From the NCBI GenBank assembly GCA_000720995.1, contig JOEL01000006.1, positions 1 through 64,000 on the forward strand: a stretch of 64,000 bases of DNA, in the 5' to 3' direction. The DNA is from Streptomyces celluloflavus (GTDB lineage Bacteria; Actinomycetota; Actinomycetes; Streptomycetales; Streptomycetaceae). A model generated the notes under the pieces. The model searched no databases. It saw only the letters and a list, made by a program, of their open reading frames with translations, and was not told the origin of the DNA. Below are positions 33,801 through 42,470 of this stretch, piece by piece (position 1 is the first letter of the stretch; each line of letters begins with the position of its first letter). Made by a program: the position numbers and the translations under genes.

Positions 33801-36800
33801 CGCGGGTGTGGTGCTGGAGGAGTTCGGTGGTCTTGCCGCGGGCGTTGGTCACCGTGGTGGTGGCGGTGGCGCCCTCGGGCGGGATGACGGTGGTGCGGTC
33901 GCCTCCGTAGAGGGTGCTGGTGACGGCGAGGACCTTGCCGCCGTCTCCGTTGCCGGCGACCTGGCGGGACTCCGTGGTGCGGCCGAGCCCGTCGTAGGTG
34001 TTCCAGGTCTGTGTTTCGACGCTGAGGGCGTTCTCGGGCTTGAAGAGGTCCCGGGCGGGCTTGCCGGTGGTGTAGTAGGGCGCGAAGGACTTGGCGGTCA
34101 GGCCGCGTTCGTCATAGAAGGTGTCGCTGATCAGCCGCCCGGCGTCCGGACCGGGGACCTGCGTCTGGCGTGCCCGCAGGTAGCCGTCGTAGAGGGTGTA
34201 GGAGACGGTCTGGGTGCCGCCGGCCGGGTTGAGGGTGCGGGTGGCGACGGCGGTCGGCTTGCCCTCTTCGACGAAGTAGTTGAACTGGTAGGTGGGCACC
34301 GCCGGACTGGCCCGGTCGGCCAGATAGACCATCCACGACCGGCCCAGGGCGTCGTAGCGCAGTGTGGTCCGCTTGCCGTTGGTGTCGACGGTCGCGGCGG
34401 GCAGGCCGCGCAGCGGGTCGAGCTCCGTCGTGGTGGTCTGGGCGGTGGCGCTGTCCTTGCCGTCGGCGGGCGGGGTGACGGTGGTGGTCTTGGCGGGGAT
34501 GCCGGTGGCCGGGGTGTAGGCCGTGGTGGTCGTGCGGCCGTCGGTGCGGGCCGTGCGGGTGGGGGCGCTGTCACCGATGGCGGTGACGTCGGCGGTGAGG
34601 TCGGTGACCTTCTCCGGGCGGCCGTAGGCGTCGTAGGTGGTGCCGGACTCCAGGTAGGTGGCCGTGGTGCCGTCGTGCTTCTTCAGCGTCGCGGAGGTGG
34701 TGGCGTCGCCCTTGGTGGGCGCGGTTCCGTACGAGCCGCCGTCGTACGCGGTACGGACATCCGCGATGACGTCCTTCGCGCGGTCGGGGCTGGTGGCGCA
34801 CTTCTTGGCGACGGTCTCGACCCGGGCGGGCAGGGTGAGGATGTTCTTGTCGGTGTTGGTGGCGTAGGTGGTGCGGGTGCACTGGTCGTCATCCTGGTCC
34901 GCTTCGTCCCCGAGGTCGCTGACCTCGGTGACGCGTCCGGCGACGGTGTCATAGGTGGACGCGGTCGCCGTGGTGCGCCACTTGGCCCCGGCTCCCTGGT
35001 CCAGCGAGGTCCACGAACGGGAGCTCGCGGTGCCGGTGAAGTCAGCGGTGACGGTCCCCCAGTCCCGCGTCTTCTTGGCCGTCTCGTGGTGCCAGGGCCT
35101 GCTGACGGTCTTGGCCAGGACCTTTCCGCCGGGGGCCGAGTAGGTGACCGTCTTGTAGGGGAAGCCGGCCGTGGAGGGGTGCTCGGCGATGGTGTCCCCC
35201 TCGCCGTCGCCCAGGGAGACGTTGACGCTCTTGCTGCCGCCGGTGGTCGTCTTGCGGTCGCCGTCCATACCGCGCAGGAAGTAGCTGTCCTCCTGCGTCT
35301 TCATGGCGGTCGCGGCGGGGCCCTGGCCGCCGGTCTGTTCGCGTACCTGGCCGTAGCCGCGCCACTGCGACCAGGTCTTGAACTTCTCCTTGGTCAGGCC
35401 GTCGTCATCGTCGTAGTGCCAGGCCGCGTCACCGAGGTAGGTGTAGCGGGTGACCTGGTCGGGGGCGCCGCCGGTGCGGTCCGTGGTGGTGACGGCGGTG
35501 ACGACGTACTTGTTGAACCACTGCCTGTCCGGGTCGTCACTGGAGCTGCCGCCGATGAACTGCGGGAAGCAGCGGGTGGTGTTGGACTCGGGGGTGGGCA
35601 GACCGCCGGACGCGCAGGCCGGGGCGGAGTAGGTGACGTCGGTCTGGCCGCCGTACTCGTCAGCGATGGTGGACAGGCGGTCCTTGACGTAGGGCGGGTA
35701 GCCGTCGCCGGTCTTGTCGAGGCGGTTGACGAGCTGGGTGTAGGCGAAGGTGGTCTTCGGCAGTGTGGTGGGGGTGGCCGCGGTGTGGCCGGTGTGCTGG
35801 ATGGATTCCAGTTCGAGCTGGTAGTCGACGTCCGCCTTGCCCCAGCGGTGCGTCAGGGCCCAGGAGTCGACGGGGGTCAGCGCGCCGTCCTTGAGGATCT
35901 CGGCGGTGATACCGGTCAGCCGCTTGCGGGTCCAGAAGGTGGGCGAGAACCGGCCCTTGTCGCAGGCCGTACCCGCCTTGCAGTTGAGGTCCCAGGGGGT
36001 GTCGTACCAGTACTCGCCCTTGGCGTCGATCGTGTCGGCGGCGCAGGTCACCCCGGTCTGCGGCAGGCAGCGTTCGGCGTTGGTGAACGACACCTGGGCC
36101 AGTGGTTTGTCCTTGTAGAGGTCGCCGTCCTGCCGGCCGTACTCGATCCGCTTGAGGTAGCCGCCGCGGGTGTAGGGGGTGTCGTCGGTGTCCTTGAGAT
36201 CGCGGCCGTAGGAGTTGGACTCCTTCTCGTAGTAGTACGCGAGGGCGTCACCGTGCGGGTCGACGACATAGTCGAGGTTCCAGCGCCAGCCCTGCTGGCA
36301 CCAGGAGTCCTTGAAGGTGTCCTTGTGGCAGGGCTCGCCGGCGTCGTTGCCGAACACCGGGACGGTCCAGGTCGAGTCGGTGGTGTCCTTGCCCGCGGCC
36401 CAGCCGGGCAGCTTGTGGTAGCCGAAGTAGTAGCGGACGCCGGCGGGGTCGGTCAGTTCCCAGTACTCGTTGTCGTTGTCACCGTTGTCCCGTGCGGCCG
36501 AGGTCAGCCTCTTGATCTTGGTGCCGTCGTCGTTCTTGAGCTTCCACTGGTCGGTGCCCGCCGGAACGAGTTCACCGGCCTTTCCGTTGAAGGAGATGAA
36601 GGCGTTGTCGTAGGCCCAGCAGAGGTCGCCCGGCTTGTTGCCGTCGGCGTGCTTCACCCCGTCGTCGGAGCAGGGCTTGTAGCGGCGCTCGATGTAGCCG
36701 GGCCACAGGTCGAAGCCGTCGCCGGCCCAGGAGCCCTGGTTGTTGCTGTTCCCGGTGCGCCCGTCGATGGCGCCCGAGGAGTACGACAGGCCCACCCGGG

Positions 36801-37761
36801 GCTTGAGGCCGCCGGGCACCTCGGGGACCGGAATGTCGTAGGACCAGCTGAAGTCACCGGTGTTGAGGTTGGTGTCCCAGGTCGCGGACGGGGCGAGGCT
36901 GGTGGCCTGGTAGTCGCCCTTGGCGCCCTTGTCGTCGGCCACGGCCGCCAGCACCGTCGGCGCGTTCGACCGCAGCGGTACGGAGGCCGCGGTGAGGGTG
37001 TGGTGCTCACCGTCATTGGTGGTGGGCAGGGGCTTGGCGGTACGGCAGGACGCCTTGGACGGATCGCTCACCGCACAGGCGGGCAGCTCCACCAGGCGCA
37101 GCCGCGAGGCGTACGCGCCGCCGAAGGCACCGGCGAACGCGCTGTAGTCGACGGTCACCTGAAGCGGGTCCAGCGCCTGATCGGGCTGCTGACCGGGCTG
37201 GGACTTGGACGGGGCTGCCGCGGCCGGCTGGAGCGTGAACAGCATGCCGTCCACGCCGGCCTGTCGCGCCTGCTTCCGGTCCAGCACCCGGGCGGTCACG
37301 GCGCCCGGTGCGGTCGCAGCCGTCGTCCGCCGGTCTTGTGCGGACGGCTTGGCCGCGTGGGCCGACTTCGGCACCCTGGCCGACTCGTCCGAACGGGCCT
37401 GGGCGGGCGCGAGGGTGAGCGGGAGGCCATCGGCCTTGCGCGGTGTGGCGGCTGCGGACGGTGCGTCCGAGGCGGCGGGGGTGAAGTGGACCGTCGCCTC
37501 GGCGGCACCGGGCCATGTGCTCTTGGGCCGCTCCTGGGGAGTGCGCGGTCCCGTCGGCAGCTTCCGGGGTTTGACGCGGATGCCTTCCGTACCGGGGACG
37601 GTCTTGCCGGCGTCGGGCCGCGCCGCGGCGTCCGGTGCGGCCGAGGCTTCCGGCATGGTCAATGCCGGAAGCAGCGAACCGACCAGTACCGCGGAGATGC
37701 CCAAGGCGATTCTGTGCCGCAGACGTGTGCGTCGTCTGCCTGGGCCGACCTTCCCGTTCAT
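30823..37761 (-). CDS. Secreted Rhs/YD-repeat polymorphic toxin with Hint domain and nuclease tip
   Basis: A 2312-aa protein. Residues 1-40: basic start plus hydrophobic signal GISAVLVGSLLPALTM ending ASA. Residues ~300-1850: a beta-rich region with many YD-type repeats (YDAAGNRR, YDPTGNTIARTLKG, YDADGNRLIART). Rhs core near 1870: GRFISVDPLLNL and NGYTYAGSNPVTDSDPSGL. Hint domain ~2060-2203: CHSFLPETEVALADGKKKKI, GDKVIATDPETGE, DTHPFWSVD, ending VLVHN, expected to cleave off the tip. Toxin tip ~2204-2312: RPDAVDWKSRVVRELKSD, a D...ExK pattern of PD-(D/E)xK nucleases. ATG 37761 is chosen; GTG 37788 is possible. Second gene of a LamG-Rhs-immunity operon. Role in contact-dependent antagonism is inferred. 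Confidence 0.9.
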   Translation of the reverse strand: MNGKVGPGRRRTRLRHRIALGISAVLVGSLLPALTMPEASAAPDAAARPDAGKTVPGTEGIRVKPRKLPTGPRTPQERPKSTWPGAAEATVHFTPAASDAPSAAATPRKADGLPLTLAPAQARSDESARVPKSAHAAKPSAQDRRTTAATAPGAVTARVLDRKQARQAGVDGMLFTLQPAAAAPSKSQPGQQPDQALDPLQVTVDYSAFAGAFGGAYASRLRLVELPACAVSDPSKASCRTAKPLPTTNDGEHHTLTAASVPLRSNAPTVLAAVADDKGAKGDYQATSLAPSATWDTNLNTGDFSWSYDIPVPEVPGGLKPRVGLSYSSGAIDGRTGNSNNQGSWAGDGFDLWPGYIERRYKPCSDDGVKHADGNKPGDLCWAYDNAFISFNGKAGELVPAGTDQWKLKNDDGTKIKRLTSAARDNGDNDNEYWELTDPAGVRYYFGYHKLPGWAAGKDTTDSTWTVPVFGNDAGEPCHKDTFKDSWCQQGWRWNLDYVVDPHGDALAYYYEKESNSYGRDLKDTDDTPYTRGGYLKRIEYGRQDGDLYKDKPLAQVSFTNAERCLPQTGVTCAADTIDAKGEYWYDTPWDLNCKAGTACDKGRFSPTFWTRKRLTGITAEILKDGALTPVDSWALTHRWGKADVDYQLELESIQHTGHTAATPTTLPKTTFAYTQLVNRLDKTGDGYPPYVKDRLSTIADEYGGQTDVTYSAPACASGGLPTPESNTTRCFPQFIGGSSSDDPDRQWFNKYVVTAVTTTDRTGGAPDQVTRYTYLGDAAWHYDDDDGLTKEKFKTWSQWRGYGQVREQTGGQGPAATAMKTQEDSYFLRGMDGDRKTTTGGSKSVNVSLGDGEGDTIAEHPSTAGFPYKTVTYSAPGGKVLAKTVSRPWHHETAKKTRDWGTVTADFTGTASSRSWTSLDQGAGAKWRTTATASTYDTVAGRVTEVSDLGDEADQDDDQCTRTTYATNTDKNILTLPARVETVAKKCATSPDRAKDVIADVRTAYDGGSYGTAPTKGDATTSATLKKHDGTTATYLESGTTYDAYGRPEKVTDLTADVTAIGDSAPTRTARTDGRTTTTAYTPATGIPAKTTTVTPPADGKDSATAQTTTTELDPLRGLPAATVDTNGKRTTLRYDALGRSWMVYLADRASPAVPTYQFNYFVEEGKPTAVATRTLNPAGGTQTVSYTLYDGYLRARQTQVPGPDAGRLISDTFYDERGLTAKSFAPYYTTGKPARDLFKPENALSVETQTWNTYDGLGRTTESRQVAGNGDGGKVLAVTSTLYGGDRTTVIPPEGATATTTVTNARGKTTELLQHHTRAADAPAETTRYAYTPKGELAKVADPAGNSWTYTYDQAGNQTQSTDPDRGTSKATFDDRGQQTTTTDSRGTTLATAYDGLGRKTELRDKALDGQLRAKWVYDTVAGARGQLSESTRYIDGKPYTNKITQYDRLYRPQRMTTVIPDSEGKLAGSYEAGTLYYGNGLVRGRSFSTVGNILGKGWNYNYDDDTMRTTAVFGSGFRADPTYNHVGQPLTYKINSGGLTQVTNTYEFGTQRLSNSRVDRLGVAGVDQSATYGYDPAGNITAVSDVSRSGTDTQCFTYDFLRRLTEAWTQNQKTCADAPAGNLIAGPAPYWQSYAYDAAGNRRTLTQHDPAGDAAKDTKSTYTYPKPGTAQPHSLTAVDTTGPTGTAQSTYGYDPTGNTIARTLKGDKQTLDWDAEGHLAKVTEPTGDNGTKTTSYLYDADGNRLIARTGTKTTLYLGDHTELTLDKDATTPKATRYIPLGGGNQAVLTDDGAYTITLADHHGTGQLAIKSADQTLTQRRSLPFGGPRGDKPPTWPGSRGFVGGTDDTADTGLTHLGAREYDPEAGRFISVDPLLNLTDSESFNGYTYAGSNPVTDSDPSGLQRPADNGSSGCDPVSCPWMDWGSKKDRRKFLNGLAAINPAKWGHYRASRPKAMVIPGLTVDATWDRADEFTNRIYDRLDDQPIFSYPGTFNIDPYDPNTQVSLAGLRLAICSEMEGHCPQGRWELVANAIGAGAHAGGGGEGPGLRLGLRGYKRGGDCHSFLPETEVALADGKKKKIEDVKTGDKVIATDPETGETTTRPVVATIVTKDDKHFTDLTVRTSSGDSSIIATDTHPFWSVDKKKWINAGDLHPGTELRTPQGATAKVTAARHFRKQQQTHDLTVESTHTYYVLAGATPVLVHNSDGCGVARNEKGQFTSGENADAARGRQTHLNYRNALGAGYDFEVTLPSGLRPDAVDWKSRVVRELKSDANSSQASGRRQLQKYVAELEDVTGQSWTGHLDTYKRFG

Positions 37762-37886
37762 TTCTGTCCCCACCCCTCGCTGCTGCACCGCAGGCGCTCC
37801 CGAGGGGCTGCGGTGTCCCGTTCCGTAGATGTGTCTGGTCGTGGCTTGGCGTGCGGGTCAGTTGTCCGCCGCACGCGGTCAGGGCC

Positions 37887-40800
37887 TCAGGTCACCTTGG
37901 GCACCTCGGTCGGCAGTTCGTACATCTCGCCGGCCATGCTGCGGACCTGTTCTGCGGTCAACGCGCCCCGGAAGGCCCATACGTCGTCCACATCGCCCGG
38001 CCAGTAGTTCCCGAAGGAACCGCCGTTCTTGTCCCGCCCGACCTGGAACGACTTGAGGGCTTCGAAGGAGATGACGTTCTCGGCCCACGGCACGGCTTCG
38101 GCGCACCGCGGGTCGTCGGCCTGGCCGTCGCCGTCCCCGTCGACACAAGCCGCCTCGCCGAGCTGGCCGTTGACGTAGACGCGGACCTGTCCGGCGAAGC
38201 CGTCGTAGACGACGGCGACGTGGTTCCAGTCCGTCACGCTGTTGAACGTCTGGCTGTTGGCGGCCCGGTCGACACCGGCGTCCGCGGCGTCGGACCGTGG
38301 CATCGCCACCTCCCAGGCGCCTTCGGTTCCGGAGTCCTTCGCATCCGGCTGGAACCCCAGCCGGAAACTGCTGGTATTGCTCCCCTCCGCACTCACCACC
38401 GTCGCCGGACGCGTGGGCACGGCCGCCGCCCGGACCCAGGCGGTGACGGTGAAGCTGGCGCTGGTGTCGAAGGGGACCGGGCCGGACGCGTAGTCCTTGG
38501 TCCCGTCCAGGACCAGGCCGCCCTCGCCCATGAACGCGCCCTCCGGGGCCCGCTTCGCGCCGCCGCCCAGGGTCAGAGCCGGGCCGCCCGGTACCGAGTT
38601 GGCGCCGCTGTCGCTCTCCTGGTCGAACTGCCAGCGGCCGGTCAGGACCGGGCGCTGCTGGAAGAGCTGGTGGATCTCGCCTTCAGAGACGGGACGGTCG
38701 AAGATGCGAACGTCATCGATCTGGCCGGCGAGGTTGTCGACGTAGGAGCCGCGGTAGAGGGCGCGGCCGATCTGCACGGCGCCGTCCCCGCGCCAGGCGC
38801 CGGGAGCGGCCGCGGAGCCCTGGAGGACGCCGTTGACGTACAGGCTCACCGTGCCCGCGACGGTGTCGTGGACCGCGGCGAGGTGCGTCCACTGGCCGAG
38901 GGCCGCTTTCTGTGTGGATGCGACGCGTTGTGCGGTGAGGCCGCCGTCGGTGGCGTCCTTGGTCGCCAGACGGACGCTCCATACTCCGCCGGAGGCTTCG
39001 TAGGAGAGGTAGAAGGCGCTGAGGAAGCCGCCGTCCTGTCCGACCACGGTCTGATTGCGGGTGGCGTCGGTGACGCGGGCCCAGGCGGTGACCGCGTAGG
39101 AACGTGAGGTGTCGACGTGCGGCGCGGCCACGGAGGCGTAGCCGTCCTTGCCGTCCAGGGTCAGGGCGTTGCCCGCCACCCCGGGGCGGCCGGGCTGGGC
39201 GCCGCCGTGGAAGACCGCGGGCAGGACGTCACCGTGGCCGGTCACCTGCTTGGTACCGGCCTCCTCGTCGAGCGGGAAGGCGGCGCGGGCGGGGCGGCCG
39301 GGGCCGCTGAGGCGTTCCTTGTTGAACAGGCGGGTGACCTCGCCGGCCGAGACGGCTCTGTCGAAGATCTGGATCTCGTCCAGGGAGCCGGGGAAGAAGG
39401 CTCCGGGATTGCCGGTGTAGGAACCGGCGCCCAGCTGCAGGCCCCGGCGAGCGCTCCAGGCCGTCGTGTACGGCGTCTGGCCGGCCAGCTTGCCGTTGAC
39501 GTACAGCTGGAGCACCTTGGCGACGCTGTCGTAGGCGCCCACCAGATGGGTCCACTCGCCCGCGGTGACGCCTCCGGGCTGGGGGGCCATCGCGCGGGCG
39601 ATGCCGGCGTCCTGGCTGTCGGCGGTGTACTGGTTGAAGACCCACCGCTTGAGGTCGGACGAGTAGTACAGCTCGAAGCCGGGGCGGTAGTTGCCCGGCT
39701 GGGTGGCGATGATCGCCGCGTGGTCGGGGATCTCGGTCGGCCGGACCCAGGCGGAGACGGCGAAGCCGGCGGAGGTGTCGATCACGGGGATGTCGGTGGA
39801 CGCATAGCCGTCGGTGCCGTTCAGGGACAGCCCCGTCCCCACCACCCCGTCGCCGCCGAGAGTGGCGCCGCCGTGCAGGTCCGCGGTGCGGGCTGGCGTG
39901 GAGCCCTTGGCCTCGGTGGCACCGGCCGCCTCGTCCATCTGCCAGGTGGCGCGCTCGGGCTGTCCGGCCCTGACGCGGAACTGATAGGTACGGATCTCGC
40001 TGCCGTTGCCGGCCTCGTCGAATGCCTGGGCGGTCACGAAGTTGACGCCCGGCTTCTCGGGCAGCACGTTGACGCTCTTCGCCGCGCCGCCACTGGTCGT
40101 CAGCTGGTTCTTGGCGGACGGGTCGTTGTTGACGCCGTACCGGTAGCGACTGACGTCCTTGGAGGCGGAGCTGAGGGCGAAGGCGCCGTACTGGCCGACA
40201 CCGTCGTACCAGGGGTCGTCGGGGTTCTCCGGGTCGGAGGGGGGATATGCGCCGGAGTTGATGGCGGGTGCGGCGGGGACGGTGGTGTCGTAGATGAAGT
40301 AGCACGCCTGCGGTGCTCCGGCGTAGGACCAGGGCGAGTACTGCGCTCCGTCGTAGACGCGGACGAACCAGTTGACCACCACGTTCTGCGGTACCACCGG
40401 CGCGGTGACCGAGAAGTTCGAGCCGGACTTCTTCGCGGTGGTCAGGCCCGGCTTCCAGCGCACGATGTTGCCCTTGCCGTCACCGGCGTCCCAGTTGGCC
40501 GCGAACTCGACGGCGACGTTGTCGTTGTCCGGATCGGTGATCTGGTTCGCGTACAGCTTCCCCCGGGTGCGGACGTGGGCCGGCGCATCGGACTTCTTGC
40601 ACGCTCCCCCGTACTCCATCGCCAGCTGCGAGGTCTTCACCTGCGGCGGCGGGCGGTTGTACGTCACCCGCAGATACGCCTTGTCGGAGAACCGCTTCCA
40701 GGCGTCCCGGTCGCCCTCGTTGCCCGCCCGCAGCCCGAACGTCAGCGTGGGCCACTGGTTGTTCGCGGCCTCCTGGACGGCGGACTTGACGTCGAACTCA

Positions 40801-42206
40801 CCGTCCTTGGCCGCGCACCCCTCATAGCCGTACGCGAAGCTGTCGGCGGCGAGCTGCCGGACCCAGAAACCGGCGGCGTTCTGGGAGTTCCAGGTCGTCG
40901 AGGACGTGATGGGCCGGGTGCGCCACAGCTGAACCTCCTTCTTGGTGCAGGAGGCGGACCAGGTGTTGCGGACCACGAACTCCGCCGACAGGACCGACTT
41001 GCCGGCGAACGCGGAGGTCGGGATCTGGTAGAAGAGGCGCTTGGTGTCGCTCGGCTTGCAGTAGTTCCAGTTGCAGTAGCCCAGTCCGGCGTCGTGGTCT
41101 CCGTTGAACTTCCACTGCGGGGAGGAGGCCCAGTACTTCGACGCCATCGTCCACGACGTGGCACGCGGGGTGGACCACTGCGGGTCGATGAACACCGGGT
41201 ACACGGTGTCCTTGCCCTTGAGGACCTCGGCATCCGGTGTGAGCACCACCTGGCCCTGACCGGCCGGTACCTCCACGGCCACCGGCGCCAGCTTTCCCGA
41301 CTCGCCCGCCGAGGGCTCGGGGCTCTGCCCGGTCGGAGACTCGGTCCCCTCCGCCGCGGTGTCCTTCGCCGCCGGGGTGCGGCCTTGCGCTGTCGCCGCC
41401 GACCGGGACCGGCCGCCCTCCGGGCCGTCGTCGGCCCGGCCGGGGCTGGAGTCCCACATCATCGGGGTCGGCGCCTCGAAGACCGGCGAGCCGGCGCCCT
41501 TGTCCACCGCCGCCAGTCCGCCGGCGGCGGTCTCCTTGACGTCCATACCGGCCGCCGCCACCTTCAACCGCAGCCGCGACAGTTCCTCACCGGCGGCGGC
41601 CTCGGCGGACTTCACCACCAGCAGCTGGGTGAAGCCGTCGGCTTGGGCTCCCATCCGCAGGTCCACGTCCGGGAGCACGTTGCGGTACGTCGCCACGGCC
41701 CCGTCCAGGACCGGAGCCGGCAACGTGCCCGGCCACGACAGCGCGAGTTCACGCCCCGCGCGCCGCATCCGCACCAGGGGAGCGTCCCCGCCCCCGGAGA
41801 ACGCCAGGTCCACCGTCGCGGACCTCGGGGCGATGCTCCCATCGCCGCTCTTGGCCAGATCGGTGTCGATGTCCTTCCACTGGCCGCCGACCCGTGCACG
41901 GACCGGGCGCAGGTACTGCCGCGCCTGCAACTTCCCCTCGGGGGTCGCGAAAACGTCGGCCGACTCGCCCTGCATCGACGTGATCTTCACAGGGTGGCCG
42001 GTGCGCGTGGCTGTCGCCAACGCCACGTCTTCCGTGGCTGCCTGACTGTCCGTCGCCTCGGCGCGTGCCGCCGTGGGGTTCGCCGGACGAGGTTCAGACC
42101 TTGTGGAGGCCACGGATGGGCCCGGCAGCAGACCGACCGTCAGCACACCGCCCAGCCCGGCGGCCAGCAGCCCAGGCATGCGCCTCCGGCGCATCCGCGT
42201 ACCCAT
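37887..42206 (-). CDS. Large secreted LamG-domain protein upstream of Rhs
   Basis: A 1439-aa exported protein. N-terminal signal: basic MRRRRMPGLLAAGLGGVLTV then GLLPGPSVAS. Residues ~60-240 hold a conserved region (GQWKDIDTDLAK, YRNVLPDVDLRM), ~300-560 a DNRLRE-like beta-sandwich (VYPVFIDPQWSTP, TKRLFYQIPTSAFAGKSVLS), ~560-740 Ig-like/fibronectin-like sequence. Three LamG-like jelly-roll domains follow at about 755-970, 974-1185 and 1189-1425, each with GYAS-type entry, FTVTAWVR and H(L/V)A strands. These domains bind carbohydrate or protein surfaces. It starts 126 bases upstream of the Rhs gene on the same strand; such pairs recur in Streptomyces, so it may help display or deliver the Rhs toxin (inference). 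Confidence 0.88.
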   Translation of the reverse strand: MGTRMRRRRMPGLLAAGLGGVLTVGLLPGPSVASTRSEPRPANPTAARAEATDSQAATEDVALATATRTGHPVKITSMQGESADVFATPEGKLQARQYLRPVRARVGGQWKDIDTDLAKSGDGSIAPRSATVDLAFSGGGDAPLVRMRRAGRELALSWPGTLPAPVLDGAVATYRNVLPDVDLRMGAQADGFTQLLVVKSAEAAAGEELSRLRLKVAAAGMDVKETAAGGLAAVDKGAGSPVFEAPTPMMWDSSPGRADDGPEGGRSRSAATAQGRTPAAKDTAAEGTESPTGQSPEPSAGESGKLAPVAVEVPAGQGQVVLTPDAEVLKGKDTVYPVFIDPQWSTPRATSWTMASKYWASSPQWKFNGDHDAGLGYCNWNYCKPSDTKRLFYQIPTSAFAGKSVLSAEFVVRNTWSASCTKKEVQLWRTRPITSSTTWNSQNAAGFWVRQLAADSFAYGYEGCAAKDGEFDVKSAVQEAANNQWPTLTFGLRAGNEGDRDAWKRFSDKAYLRVTYNRPPPQVKTSQLAMEYGGACKKSDAPAHVRTRGKLYANQITDPDNDNVAVEFAANWDAGDGKGNIVRWKPGLTTAKKSGSNFSVTAPVVPQNVVVNWFVRVYDGAQYSPWSYAGAPQACYFIYDTTVPAAPAINSGAYPPSDPENPDDPWYDGVGQYGAFALSSASKDVSRYRYGVNNDPSAKNQLTTSGGAAKSVNVLPEKPGVNFVTAQAFDEAGNGSEIRTYQFRVRAGQPERATWQMDEAAGATEAKGSTPARTADLHGGATLGGDGVVGTGLSLNGTDGYASTDIPVIDTSAGFAVSAWVRPTEIPDHAAIIATQPGNYRPGFELYYSSDLKRWVFNQYTADSQDAGIARAMAPQPGGVTAGEWTHLVGAYDSVAKVLQLYVNGKLAGQTPYTTAWSARRGLQLGAGSYTGNPGAFFPGSLDEIQIFDRAVSAGEVTRLFNKERLSGPGRPARAAFPLDEEAGTKQVTGHGDVLPAVFHGGAQPGRPGVAGNALTLDGKDGYASVAAPHVDTSRSYAVTAWARVTDATRNQTVVGQDGGFLSAFYLSYEASGGVWSVRLATKDATDGGLTAQRVASTQKAALGQWTHLAAVHDTVAGTVSLYVNGVLQGSAAAPGAWRGDGAVQIGRALYRGSYVDNLAGQIDDVRIFDRPVSEGEIHQLFQQRPVLTGRWQFDQESDSGANSVPGGPALTLGGGAKRAPEGAFMGEGGLVLDGTKDYASGPVPFDTSASFTVTAWVRAAAVPTRPATVVSAEGSNTSSFRLGFQPDAKDSGTEGAWEVAMPRSDAADAGVDRAANSQTFNSVTDWNHVAVVYDGFAGQVRVYVNGQLGEAACVDGDGDGQADDPRCAEAVPWAENVISFEALKSFQVGRDKNGGSFGNYWPGDVDDVWAFRGALTAEQVRSMAGEMYELPTEVPKVT

Positions 42207-42470
42207 CCCCCACACCCCGTCCACAAAAAATGAGAATTCCGTGAAGATCCCGTAGGACGGGAACCTAAGGGGGATTGCGCAGTGTGGGACAGATCCATGA
42301 ATCGCCACCGAAGCCGCGGAAGTGACATTTCAGGCCAACGGCGATGTGACTTGCGTCACCGCGAGGGAGGGGCGGGCGGGTCCCAACTTCACCGGCACGC
42401 CCTCGCCTTGACTGTCGTCTCAACAGCCGAGACGGCACATCCCATCTATTGACTGCCTCTGCCGCCCGGC
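42207..42470. promoter_or_regulatory. Divergent promoter region of the LamG-Rhs operon and MFS gene
   Basis: 264 bases with a relatively A+T-rich patch at about 42215-42260 next to the LamG start (TTTTTTG and GAATTCCGTGAAGATCCC). No operator symmetry stands out. Confidence 0.35.

Noticed and set aside
31642..38007. A 2121-residue open frame antisense to the Rhs gene, and similar long frames at 3711-5600 and 39117-42233
   Set aside because: They mirror the codon positions of the genes on the other strand, are Gly/Val/Arg-rich and show no domain. They are artefacts of high G+C.
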